The notes beneath the pieces were generated by a model. The model searched no databases. It saw only the letters and a list, made by a program, of their open reading frames with translations, and was not told where the DNA came from. Position numbers and translations under genes: made by a program. Positions 48,105-55,968 of a stretch of DNA of 64,000 nucleotides are shown one piece after another; within the stretch, counting starts at the first letter, position 1; every line of letters starts with the position of its first letter. This DNA is from Streptomyces cavernae (GTDB lineage: Bacteria; Actinomycetota; Actinomycetes; Streptomycetales; Streptomycetaceae): positions 221,085-285,084 of the forward strand of contig NZ_RPDJ01000016.1 of the NCBI RefSeq assembly GCF_004023625.1. The letters run 5' to 3'.

Positions 48105-49634
48105 TCAGAAGAGGGCGGTCGCCGAGAAGCGGAGGACCAGCTGGGGTGCTCCGGAGAGGACGACTCCCAGGACGGCGGTCAACGCGATCGCGGCGGTGAG
48201 GGGTGCCGGGACGCGGTGCTTCTCGGGTTCTCCCTCGGGGGCGCGGAACAGCAGCGCCGTCCACTGGAGGTAGTAGAAGAGCGCGATCACGACGTTCACG
48301 GCCATGACGACGGCGAGCCAGCCAAGTCCCGCGTCGACGGCCGCAGAGAAGACGGCGACCTTGGCGAAGAGGCCGATGACGCCCGGGGGCAGGCCGGCGA
48401 GGCAGAGCAGGAAGAAGCCCAGGACGAGGGCTGTCAGAGGGCGGGAGGCGTACAGGCCCCGGTAGTCGCTGATGCGGTTGTGGGGGCTCGTCCGGGCCAC
48501 GAGCGCGGCCACCGCGAAGGCACCGAGGTTCACGGCTGCGTACATCAGGGCGTAGGCGACGGTGGAGCCGACGGCCCGGTCGGCGTCCCGGGTGTATCCG
48601 GCCGCGGCGATCGGCACGAGGAGGTAGCCGGCCTGGCCGACGGAGGACCAGGCGAGCAGCCGGACGGCGCTGTACGCGCGCGTCGACTGCTGCCGCAGGG
48701 CACCGACGTTGCCGACGGTCATGGTGAGGGCGGCCAGCACGGCGAGGGCGGGGCCCCAGGCGTCGGCGTACGAGGGGAGCGCCACGACGGTGACGAGGAT
48801 CAGCCCGGAGAAGCCGACAGCCTTTCCGACGACCGACAGGTAGGCGGCGACCGGCAGGGGTGCCCCCACGTAGGTGTCGGGCACCCAGAAGTGGAAGGGC
48901 ACGGCCGCCGTCTTGAAGGCGAAGCCCACCAGAGTGAGTACGACACCCGTTTGGGTGAGTGTCTGGAGTTGTCCGTCGACCTGCTGGATCCTGTCGGCGA
49001 TCTGGGTGAGGTAGAGGGTGCCCGTGGACGCGTAGACGAAGCTGATGCCCATGAGGCTCACCGCCGTCGCGGTGACGGAGGACAGGAAGAACTTCAGGGC
49101 CGCTTCGGATGACTTGCGGTCGCCGTATCTGATGCCGACCAGCGCGAAGGCCGGCAGGGAGGCGACCTCCAGGGCGACGACGAGGGTGGCCAGGTCCCGC
49201 GAGGCGGGCAGGAGGGCGGCGCCTGCGGCGGAGGACAGCAGCAGGAACCAGAACTCTCCCTCGGGAAGTCTCCGGCCGGCGTCCTTCAGGGTCGTGACCG
49301 ACAGCAGGGCGGCGAGGAGGGCACCGCCGAGGACCAGGAACTGGATGACGAGGGTGAAGCGGTCCGCGGTGTAACTGCAGACGTCCGCGTCGCCGGTCAG
49401 GCAGAAGGTCGCCCGGTCTCCGTCGACCAGGGGCAGCAGCATGAGGGCGGAGGCGGCGAGACCCGCCACCGAGATCCAGCCGAGCAGCGCCTTCTTTCCG
49501 TCGCCGACGAAGAGGTCGGCGACGAGGACGGCGAGTCCGACGACCGCCGCGATGGTGGGCGGCGCGATCGCGAGCCAGTCGACGGACTGGACCACGGACT
49601 GGGCCAGGTCCTGGGCGTGGGCCTGGGAGCTCAT
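48105..49634 (-). CDS. nuoN: Complex I-like membrane subunit N
   Basis: This 509-residue antiporter-like subunit has about 14 helices (VDWLAIAPPTIAAVVGLAVL first). Functional residues of the Mrp-like fold are kept: ALEVASLPAFAL (helix 5 Glu region), GFAFKTAAVPFHFWVPDTY (helix 7-8 Lys and Pro) and KVAVFSAAVDAG (helix 12 Lys). It is last in the operon. The start overlaps the nuoM stop by 4 nt (TCAT on the plus strand). It pumps protons in complex I. Confidence 0.96.
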   Translation of the reverse strand: MSSQAHAQDLAQSVVQSVDWLAIAPPTIAAVVGLAVLVADLFVGDGKKALLGWISVAGLAASALMLLPLVDGDRATFCLTGDADVCSYTADRFTLVIQFLVLGGALLAALLSVTTLKDAGRRLPEGEFWFLLLSSAAGAALLPASRDLATLVVALEVASLPAFALVGIRYGDRKSSEAALKFFLSSVTATAVSLMGISFVYASTGTLYLTQIADRIQQVDGQLQTLTQTGVVLTLVGFAFKTAAVPFHFWVPDTYVGAPLPVAAYLSVVGKAVGFSGLILVTVVALPSYADAWGPALAVLAALTMTVGNVGALRQQSTRAYSAVRLLAWSSVGQAGYLLVPIAAAGYTRDADRAVGSTVAYALMYAAVNLGAFAVAALVARTSPHNRISDYRGLYASRPLTALVLGFFLLCLAGLPPGVIGLFAKVAVFSAAVDAGLGWLAVVMAVNVVIALFYYLQWTALLFRAPEGEPEKHRVPAPLTAAIALTAVLGVVLSGAPQLVLRFSATALF

Positions 49635-51205
49635 CGGGTGCCTCCTGCGAGGAGCTGCTGCACGGCCGGGTCGGTCAGGCCGAGGAGTGCCTTCGGCCAG
49701 AGTCCGGCGACGACGGTGAGGGCGACGAGCGGGGTCCAGGCCGCGAACTCGTAGGTCTGTACGTCGGCGAGCTTCGGGCTGTCCTGCGGGATCGCGCCCA
49801 TGCAGACGCGGCGCACGACGACGAGCAGGTACGCGGCGGTGAGCAGCGTGCCGAACGCGGCGATCGCCATGAAGGTGAGGAACGCGGGGCGGCTGAGCCC
49901 GTCGGCCGGTCGGAACGCGCCGAAGAGCGCCAGCATCTCGCCCCAGAAACCGGCCAGGCCCGGCAGGCCCAGGGAGGCGACCGCGCCGAAGGCGAGGAGG
50001 CCGCCGAGGCGCGGGGCCTTGCCGTAGAGGGCCGCGCCGGTCTCCTCGGCGAGGGTGTCCAGGTCGGTGGTGCCGGTGCGGTCCTTCAGCGCGCCGACCA
50101 GGAAGAAGAGCAGACCGGTGATGAGGCCGTGGGCGATGTTGGCGAAGAGCGCGCCGTTCACGCCGGTGGTGGTCATCGTCGCGATGCCGAGCAGGACGAA
50201 GCCCATGTGACCGACGGAGGAGTAGGCGATCAGGCGTTTGAGATCGCCCTTCGCGCCTTGCTTGGCGAGGGCGAGGCAGGCCAGGGACCCGTAGATGATC
50301 CCGACGACGGCGAAGGCGGCGAGGTAGGGCGCGAAGGTCCGCATGCCGTCCGGCGCCACCGGCAGCAGGATGCGCACGAAACCGTACGTACCCATCTTCA
50401 GCAGCACACCGGCCAGCAGGACCGAACCGACGGTCGGGGCGGCGGTGTGGGCGTCCGGCAGCCAGCTGTGCAGCGGCCACATCGGCGTCTTGACCGCAAG
50501 CCCGATCCCGATCGCCAAAACGGCGATGACCTGCACGGATGTGGTCAGCGGGCGGTCGTTGTCAGTGGCGAGTGCCACCATGTCGAATGTGCCGGACTTG
50601 AGGCCGATGAGCAGCAGGCCCAGCAGCATCACGACGGAGCCGAGCAGGGTGTAGAGGATGAACCTCCAGGCCGCCTGGGTCCGTTGCTCACCGCCCCAGC
50701 GGGCGATGAGGAAGTACATCGGGATGAGGACCATCTCGAAGGCGAGGAAGAACAGCAGAAGGTCGAGGACGGCGAAGGTCGCGAGGGTGCCGGACTCGAG
50801 GACGAGCAGCAGGGCGACGAAGGCCTTCGGGGTGGGGCCCGCGGGCATCTTGAAATAGGAGTAGAGCGCGCAGAGGAAGGTCAACAGCGCGGTCAGGACC
50901 AGAAGGGGGAGGGAGATGCCGTCGATGCCGAGATGGATCCGTACGTCCAGCGCCGGGATCCAGCTGATGTCCGTGCTGGCCTGCATCTTCGACGGCTGGT
51001 CGTGGTCGAAGCCGAGTGCGAGGACGACGGCGGCGATGAGGATGGCGCCGGTGACGGTCACGCCGTGCCGGAGCACGGCCTGCTCGGGCGACTTCCCCTT
51101 CAGCCCGGGCGGGGCGGGCAGCAGAGCCGCGGCGGCGCCGAGGAGCGGGCCGACGACGACGAACGCCAGAAGGAACTGCATCACGGACTCGCTGATATCG
51201 ATCAC
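49631..51205 (-). CDS. nuoM: Complex I-like membrane subunit M
   Basis: This 524-residue antiporter-like subunit starts MIDISESVMQFLLAFVVVGP; a second ATG nine codons in is possible. AFEMVLIPMYFLIARWGGE carries the helix 5 Glu, AVKTPMWPLHSWLPDAH the helix 7 Lys and KQGAKGDLKRLIAYSSVGHM the helix 8 region. It pumps protons within complex I. It is 6 nt downstream of nuoL and overlaps nuoN by 4 nt. Confidence 0.96.
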   Translation of the reverse strand: MIDISESVMQFLLAFVVVGPLLGAAAALLPAPPGLKGKSPEQAVLRHGVTVTGAILIAAVVLALGFDHDQPSKMQASTDISWIPALDVRIHLGIDGISLPLLVLTALLTFLCALYSYFKMPAGPTPKAFVALLLVLESGTLATFAVLDLLLFFLAFEMVLIPMYFLIARWGGEQRTQAAWRFILYTLLGSVVMLLGLLLIGLKSGTFDMVALATDNDRPLTTSVQVIAVLAIGIGLAVKTPMWPLHSWLPDAHTAAPTVGSVLLAGVLLKMGTYGFVRILLPVAPDGMRTFAPYLAAFAVVGIIYGSLACLALAKQGAKGDLKRLIAYSSVGHMGFVLLGIATMTTTGVNGALFANIAHGLITGLLFFLVGALKDRTGTTDLDTLAEETGAALYGKAPRLGGLLAFGAVASLGLPGLAGFWGEMLALFGAFRPADGLSRPAFLTFMAIAAFGTLLTAAYLLVVVRRVCMGAIPQDSPKLADVQTYEFAAWTPLVALTVVAGLWPKALLGLTDPAVQQLLAGGTR

Positions 51206-51211
51206 GTCTGC

Positions 51212-53203
51212 TCACGCTCCCGTGGCGACGAGGAGGACGGCGACCGCGAGGACGACGGTGCCGGCGAGCAGCGCGCTCACATAGGTCTGCACATTGCCGG
51301 TCTGGGCGCGCCGTACGGCGGCGCCGAGGAGCCGGGGCAGGGCGCCCGCGCCGCGTACATAGGTCTCGACGACCTCACGGTCTAGGAACCGCACGAGGGC
51401 GGCTCCGGCCTGGACCGGGCGGATGAAGAGGGCCCTGTACACGGCGTCCAGGTGGAAGCCGACGGCCGCGGGGCGGTGCAACGGGCCGAGCAGCAGCCGG
51501 CTCGGGTCCGCCGGGTCGGGCGCGTAGGCCACATCTCCGTACGCGGGCGCGTGGCTGGCGATGGCTTCGGCCTCGACCTGCGCCGCGTCCGCCTCGGGGT
51601 GGGCCGCGACCGCACCCAGCGGTGCGCGGGCCGCGAGCGCGGTGGTGTGCCGCCAGGTTCCGTAGGTGACGATTCCGCCGACGACGGCGAGCCCGGTGCC
51701 GAGGACGGACGTGGTGAGGGTCGGTGTCAGCTCGCGGCCGTCGAACCAGTCGGGCAGCAGCCCCGCGGTCAGACCGAAGGCGAGCGAGGGGACGGCGAGC
51801 ACCCACAGGACGACCGTCATGGTCAGCGGCTGCTTTCCGTGGTCGGGGGCCTCGGCTCCGTGGCCCCGGAAGGCCAGCAGCCACAGGCGCGTCGCGTACG
51901 CGGCGGTGAGCAGGGCGGTGGCCATGCCCGCGATCAGGACGATCCAGCCCGCGGCGACGGGGATGCGCTCGGCGTGGCCGGTGGCGGCGTGCTCGGCGGT
52001 GGCCAGGACGGCCTCCTTGGAGAAGAAGCCGCTGAACGGCGGGATCGCGGCGAGTGCGAGCAGCGCCACGGTCATCGTCCAGTAGGCGTCCGGGACGCGG
52101 TTGCGGAGGTCCTTCATCCGGGACATCGCGGCGAGGGAGTTGGTGCCGGCGGCGTGGATGATCACGCCCGCCGCGAGGAAGAGCAGCGCCTTGAAGGCGC
52201 CGTGTGCGAGGAGGTGGAAGACGGCGGCCCCGCGGTCGCCGACGGCCAGGGCGCCGGTCATGTAGCCGAGCTGACCGATCGTCGAGTACGCGAGGACGCG
52301 CTTGATGTCGTCCTGGGCGAGCGCGGCGAGTCCCGAACCGGCCATGGTGACCGCGGCCATGACGGCGAGCACGACCAGCGCGGCCGCGGAGGCTTCGAAG
52401 AGCGGAAGGAGCCGGGCGATGAAGTAGACACCGGCGGCGACCATCGTCGCGGCGTGGATCAGCGCGGAGACGGGCGTGGGGCCGGCCATCGCGTCGGGAA
52501 GCCAGGTGTGCAGCGGGAACTGTGCCGACTTGCCCGCCACTCCGGCGAGGAGCAGCAGGGCGATCAGTGTCGGGTGGTCGATCGCGCCGGTGGCGACGGC
52601 GCCGAGGACCCGGGTGATGCGGAAGGACCCGGCGTCGGTGGCGAGTGCGAACAGACCGATCAGGAAGGGGACATCGCCGAGTTTGGTGACGAGGAAGGCC
52701 TTGAGGGAGGCGGCGCGGGCCTCCGGGGTCTCCCAGTAGTGGCCGACGAGGAAGTACGAGCAGATGCCCATGATCTCCCAGCCGACCAGCAGCACCATCA
52801 GGTCGCCTGAGTAGACGACGAGCAGCATCGCGGAGGTGAAGAGGGAGACCAGAGCGGCGTACGAGGGGTAGCGCGGGTCGTCGCGCAGGTAGCCCGTCGA
52901 ATAGATCTGCACGCAGGAGGCGACGAAGCCGACGAGGACGGCGACGAGGGCGGCGAAGCCGTCGATGTGCAGGGCCAGTTCGACGGGGACCGAGCCGGTG
53001 GGCGTGAGCTCGGTGGCGGCGTCCACGGCCCCGTCTCCGCCCTGGCGTACGGCGACCAGCACGGCGAGGACCAGGGCCGTGAGGGTCGGTACTACGGCGA
53101 GCGGGCGGACGAAACCGGGAGCTGCGCGGCCCAGGAGCAGGCCGGCCGCGGCGCCCAGGAAGGGCAGGAGGGGGACGAGGACGGCGAGGGTGGTGGTGGT
53201 CAC
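51212..53203 (-). CDS. nuoL: Complex I-like membrane subunit L
   Basis: This 663-residue distal antiporter subunit has LLVGWEIMGICSYFLVGHYW (helix 5 Glu), GKSAQFPLHTWLPDAMAGPT (Lys and Pro) and DDIKRVLAYSTIGQLGYM. The C-terminal lateral helix region (residues about 520-663) is present though Ala-rich. Its start overlaps the nuoK stop by 4 nt. Length is normal for actinobacterial NuoL. It forms the tip of the membrane arm and takes part in proton pumping. Confidence 0.96.
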   Translation of the reverse strand: MTTTTLAVLVPLLPFLGAAAGLLLGRAAPGFVRPLAVVPTLTALVLAVLVAVRQGGDGAVDAATELTPTGSVPVELALHIDGFAALVAVLVGFVASCVQIYSTGYLRDDPRYPSYAALVSLFTSAMLLVVYSGDLMVLLVGWEIMGICSYFLVGHYWETPEARAASLKAFLVTKLGDVPFLIGLFALATDAGSFRITRVLGAVATGAIDHPTLIALLLLAGVAGKSAQFPLHTWLPDAMAGPTPVSALIHAATMVAAGVYFIARLLPLFEASAAALVVLAVMAAVTMAGSGLAALAQDDIKRVLAYSTIGQLGYMTGALAVGDRGAAVFHLLAHGAFKALLFLAAGVIIHAAGTNSLAAMSRMKDLRNRVPDAYWTMTVALLALAAIPPFSGFFSKEAVLATAEHAATGHAERIPVAAGWIVLIAGMATALLTAAYATRLWLLAFRGHGAEAPDHGKQPLTMTVVLWVLAVPSLAFGLTAGLLPDWFDGRELTPTLTTSVLGTGLAVVGGIVTYGTWRHTTALAARAPLGAVAAHPEADAAQVEAEAIASHAPAYGDVAYAPDPADPSRLLLGPLHRPAAVGFHLDAVYRALFIRPVQAGAALVRFLDREVVETYVRGAGALPRLLGAAVRRAQTGNVQTYVSALLAGTVVLAVAVLLVATGA

Positions 53204-53604
53204 GCGGTGGCCTCGGCCTTCTCGTCGGCCGTGACGGTGTCTTCGGAGCCGTCGGTGCCCTCGGGGCCGTCGTTATCGGGGCCGTGCGGCTCGGCGGTGT
53301 CGCGGAGGCGGTCGATGGCCGAGGTGCCGCGGTTGCGGTAGACGGCGAGGACGATCGCCAGGCCGATGCCGATCTCGGCGGCGGCGATGGCGATGGTGAA
53401 CAGGGTCAGGGCCTGGCCGGAGTGCAGGGTCTCCTCGGCGGCCTTGCTGAGCCAGACGTCGAAGGCGACGAGGTTGAGGTTGACGGCGTTGAGCATCAGC
53501 TCGACGGACATCAGCACCAGGATCGCGTTGCGGCGGGCGAGGACCCCGTACAGACCGGTGCAGAACAGGAGCGCGGAGAGCACTGCGGGATAGGCGAGGT
53601 GCAT
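53200..53604 (-). CDS. nuoK: Complex I-like membrane subunit K
   Basis: This 134-residue protein is read from the ATG at 53602-53604, which shares one base with the nuoJ stop. Three helices with the conserved Glu residues (VLMSVELMLNAVNLNLVAF and AIAAAEIGIGLAIVLAVYR) make up residues 1-100. The last 34 residues are an acidic extension (DNDGPEGTDGSEDTVTADEK) that NuoK proteins usually lack. It forms part of the proton channel. Confidence 0.95.
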   Translation of the reverse strand: MHLAYPAVLSALLFCTGLYGVLARRNAILVLMSVELMLNAVNLNLVAFDVWLSKAAEETLHSGQALTLFTIAIAAAEIGIGLAIVLAVYRNRGTSAIDRLRDTAEPHGPDNDGPEGTDGSEDTVTADEKAEATA

Positions 53605-54263
53605 CAGCGTGCGCCTTCCTTCTCGCTCCGGCCGCCGGGGCGGCTCGCGGAGGTGGCCGCCGCGTCCGCCTTCGCCTTGCGGGAGAGGACGATCGCGCCG
53701 ACCAGGGCGGCGAGGAGGAGGACGGAGAGTGCCTCGAAGGGGAGGACCCAGTTCTGGAAGAGCGCCTTGCCGGTGACCTCGGTGGAGCCGGCGGCGGCGC
53801 CGTCCAGGTCGATCCAGGTGGTGCGGAAGGCGTCGACGACGACCCAGATCAGGGCGGCGGCGGAGGCGACGGCCACGGTGAGGGCGGCCCAGCGGTTGCC
53901 GGAGTCGGCGTCCGGTGAGCGGCCGATGGGGGCCTTGGTGAGCATCAGACCGAACAGGAGGAGGACGACGACGGAGCCGACGTAGATGAGGACCTGCACC
54001 CAGGCGATGAACTCGGCGGTGAGCAGGAGGTACTCGACGGCGAGACCGCCGAGCGTGGCCACCAGCCACAGGGCGGCGTGCACCAGCTGCCGGGTGGTGA
54101 CCGTGACGATGGCGGCGCCGAAGGTGACCAGGCCGACGAGGAGGAAGGCGATCTCGACGCCGGTCGGGGAGAGGAAGCCGGGGGTGTCGGCGGCGGCGGT
54201 GGTGGTGTGCGCCGTGCTGGTCATGGTGTGGGCCGCGGTGGCCATGGCTGTGGAGAGGGTCAT
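53604..54263 (-). CDS. nuoJ: Complex I-like membrane subunit J
   Basis: This 219-residue protein is read from the ATG at 54261-54263, overlapping the nuoI stop (ATGA). A T/A/H-rich N-terminus (STAHTTTAAADTPG) precedes five helices, with VLIYVGSVVVLLLFGLML (about 88-105) holding the pi-bulge helix 3. The C-terminus is basic and ends RPGGRSEKEGAR. It lies in the middle of the membrane arm. Confidence 0.95.
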   Translation of the reverse strand: MTLSTAMATAAHTMTSTAHTTTAAADTPGFLSPTGVEIAFLLVGLVTFGAAIVTVTTRQLVHAALWLVATLGGLAVEYLLLTAEFIAWVQVLIYVGSVVVLLLFGLMLTKAPIGRSPDADSGNRWAALTVAVASAAALIWVVVDAFRTTWIDLDGAAAGSTEVTGKALFQNWVLPFEALSVLLLAALVGAIVLSRKAKADAAATSASRPGGRSEKEGAR

Positions 54264-54997
54264 GACTCGCCCTCCCCGGGCTCGGTTGCGCCACCCCGCG
54301 CCGGGCGCTCGGACTCGGTACGGGCGGGGCGCTGGGACTCCGCCCGGTCCGGGCGCTCGGACTCGGGCTGGGCAGGGGGCTGGGGCTTGGACTGGGCAGG
54401 GGGCTGGGACTCGGGCTGGGCCGCCGTGGCCAGCTTTTCCGTGGTCTTGCGGGCCGCGGCGAGTTCCTTCGGTTCCTCGGCGCCGGGGTCGAGGGCGGGC
54501 GGGGCCGGGACGGTCCACATCCACTCGCGGAGCTTGTCGCGTTCGTGGGTGAGGTCGCGGATGTCGGTCTCGGCGTACTCGAACTCAGGAGACCAGAAGA
54601 GGGCGTCGAAGGGGCAGACCTCGATGCAGATGCCGCAGTACATGCACAGGGCGAAGTCGATGGCGAAGCGGTCGAGGACGTTGCGGCTGCGCTCGCGTCC
54701 GCCGGGGGTGGCGGCCGGGATCGTCTCCTTGTGGGAGTCGATGTAGATGCACCAGTCCGGGCACTCGCGGGCGCACAGCATGCAGACCGTGCAGTTCTCC
54801 TCGAACAGGCCGATGACACCGCGGCTGCGGGGCGGCAGCTCGGGCTGGGCGTCCGGGTACTGCGCGGTGACGGACTTCCTCGTCATCGTGCGGAGGGTGA
54901 CGGCCAGGCCCTTGGCCAGGCCGCTACCGGGAACAGACCGACGGGGCCGCCCGGAGGGCGTCGTTGCGGGGCGGTGGTCGGGCGACGGGCGGGACAT
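54260..54997 (-). CDS. nuoI: Complex I-like 2[4Fe-4S] subunit I with C-terminal tail
   Basis: This 245-residue protein is read from the ATG at 54995-54997. Two full [4Fe-4S] motifs lie at C69-C72-C75-C79 (CTVCMLCARECP) and C118-C121-C124-C128 (CMYCGICIEVCPFDA), the N6a/N6b clusters. Residues 190-245 are a low-complexity tail of PPAQSKPQPPAQPESERPD-like repeats not found in usual NuoI. In a complex without NuoEFG these two clusters would be a natural entry point for electrons from ferredoxin. The gene is 2 nt after nuoH. Confidence 0.95.
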   Translation of the reverse strand: MSRPSPDHRPATTPSGRPRRSVPGSGLAKGLAVTLRTMTRKSVTAQYPDAQPELPPRSRGVIGLFEENCTVCMLCARECPDWCIYIDSHKETIPAATPGGRERSRNVLDRFAIDFALCMYCGICIEVCPFDALFWSPEFEYAETDIRDLTHERDKLREWMWTVPAPPALDPGAEEPKELAAARKTTEKLATAAQPESQPPAQSKPQPPAQPESERPDRAESQRPARTESERPARGGATEPGEGES

Positions 54998-54999
54998 GG

Positions 55000-55968
55000 T
55001 TACTGGATCACCACCTTGACGACGCCGGTGAGGGCGATCTGGGCGAGGGAGAGGGGGACGAGGAGGGTCCAGGAGAGCTTCTGGAGCTGGTCCTCGCGCA
55101 GACGGGGATAGGTGACGCGGAGCCAGATCACGACGAAGGCGAGGATCGCGGTCTTCAGCAGGGTCCAGACCCAGCCGAGGCCGTCGGCGCCCCAGGGGCC
55201 GTGCCAGCCGCCCAGGAAAAGGACCGTGGTCAGACCGCACAGGACGACGATGCCGGCGTACTCGGCGAGGAGGAACAGGGCGAAGCGCAGACCGGTGTAC
55301 TCGGTGTACGCGCCGAAGATGATCTCCGAGTCGGCGACGGGCATGTCGAACGGGGGGCGCTGGAGTTCGGCGAGGCCCGCCACGAAGAAGACGATCGCGC
55401 CGACGATCTGCCAGGGCAGCCACCACCACTCGAAGGCGTCGAGGATGCCGGGCAGGGAGACCGTGCCGGCCGCCATCGCGACGGAGGCGGCGGCAAGCAG
55501 CATCGGGAGTTCGTACGCGAGGAGCTGCGCGGCGGTGCGGAGACCGCCGAGGAGGGAGAACTTGTTCGCGGAGGCCCACCCCGCCATGAGTGAACCGAGG
55601 ACGCCCACGCCCATGACGGCGAGGACGAAGAAGACCCCTGCGTCGACGACTTCGCCGACGGCGCCTTCGCCCGGGCCGATCGGGATAGCGAGGAGGACGA
55701 GGAGGTACGGCAGGAGCGCGACGGCCGGGGCGAGTTGGAAGATCCGCCGGTCGGCGCCCGCCGGGACGACGTCCTCCTTCTGCGCGAACTTGACGCCGTC
55801 CGCGACGAGCTGGGCCCAGCCGTGGAAGCCGCCCGCGTACATGGGGCCGAGACGGCCCTGCATGTGGGCCATCACCTTGTGTTCGGTCTGGCCGATGATC
55901 AAGGGGAAGGTGAGGAAGACGACGAAGACGACGAGGAGTCGCAGGGTGACGTCGAGCACGTCGTTCAC
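55000..55968 (-). CDS. nuoH: Complex I-like membrane subunit H
   Basis: This 322-residue subunit links the two arms and shapes the quinone chamber. It keeps EHKVMAHMQGRLGPMYAGGF (28-48), the charged ADGVKFAQKEDVVPAGADR loop and AELQRPPFDMPVADSEI (about 200-217) with its E/D-rich quinone-site segment. The start overlaps the nuoC stop by 4 nt. With nuoD absent from this operon, the matching soluble partner must come from elsewhere. Confidence 0.96.
   Translation of the reverse strand: MNDVLDVTLRLLVVFVVFLTFPLIIGQTEHKVMAHMQGRLGPMYAGGFHGWAQLVADGVKFAQKEDVVPAGADRRIFQLAPAVALLPYLLVLLAIPIGPGEGAVGEVVDAGVFFVLAVMGVGVLGSLMAGWASANKFSLLGGLRTAAQLLAYELPMLLAAASVAMAAGTVSLPGILDAFEWWWLPWQIVGAIVFFVAGLAELQRPPFDMPVADSEIIFGAYTEYTGLRFALFLLAEYAGIVVLCGLTTVLFLGGWHGPWGADGLGWVWTLLKTAILAFVVIWLRVTYPRLREDQLQKLSWTLLVPLSLAQIALTGVVKVVIQ

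Noticed and set aside
48105..50480. A 791-residue NuoN with a long N-terminal extension
   Set aside because: The extension is nuoM read in another frame. The ATG at 49634, overlapping the nuoM stop, gives a normal NuoN.
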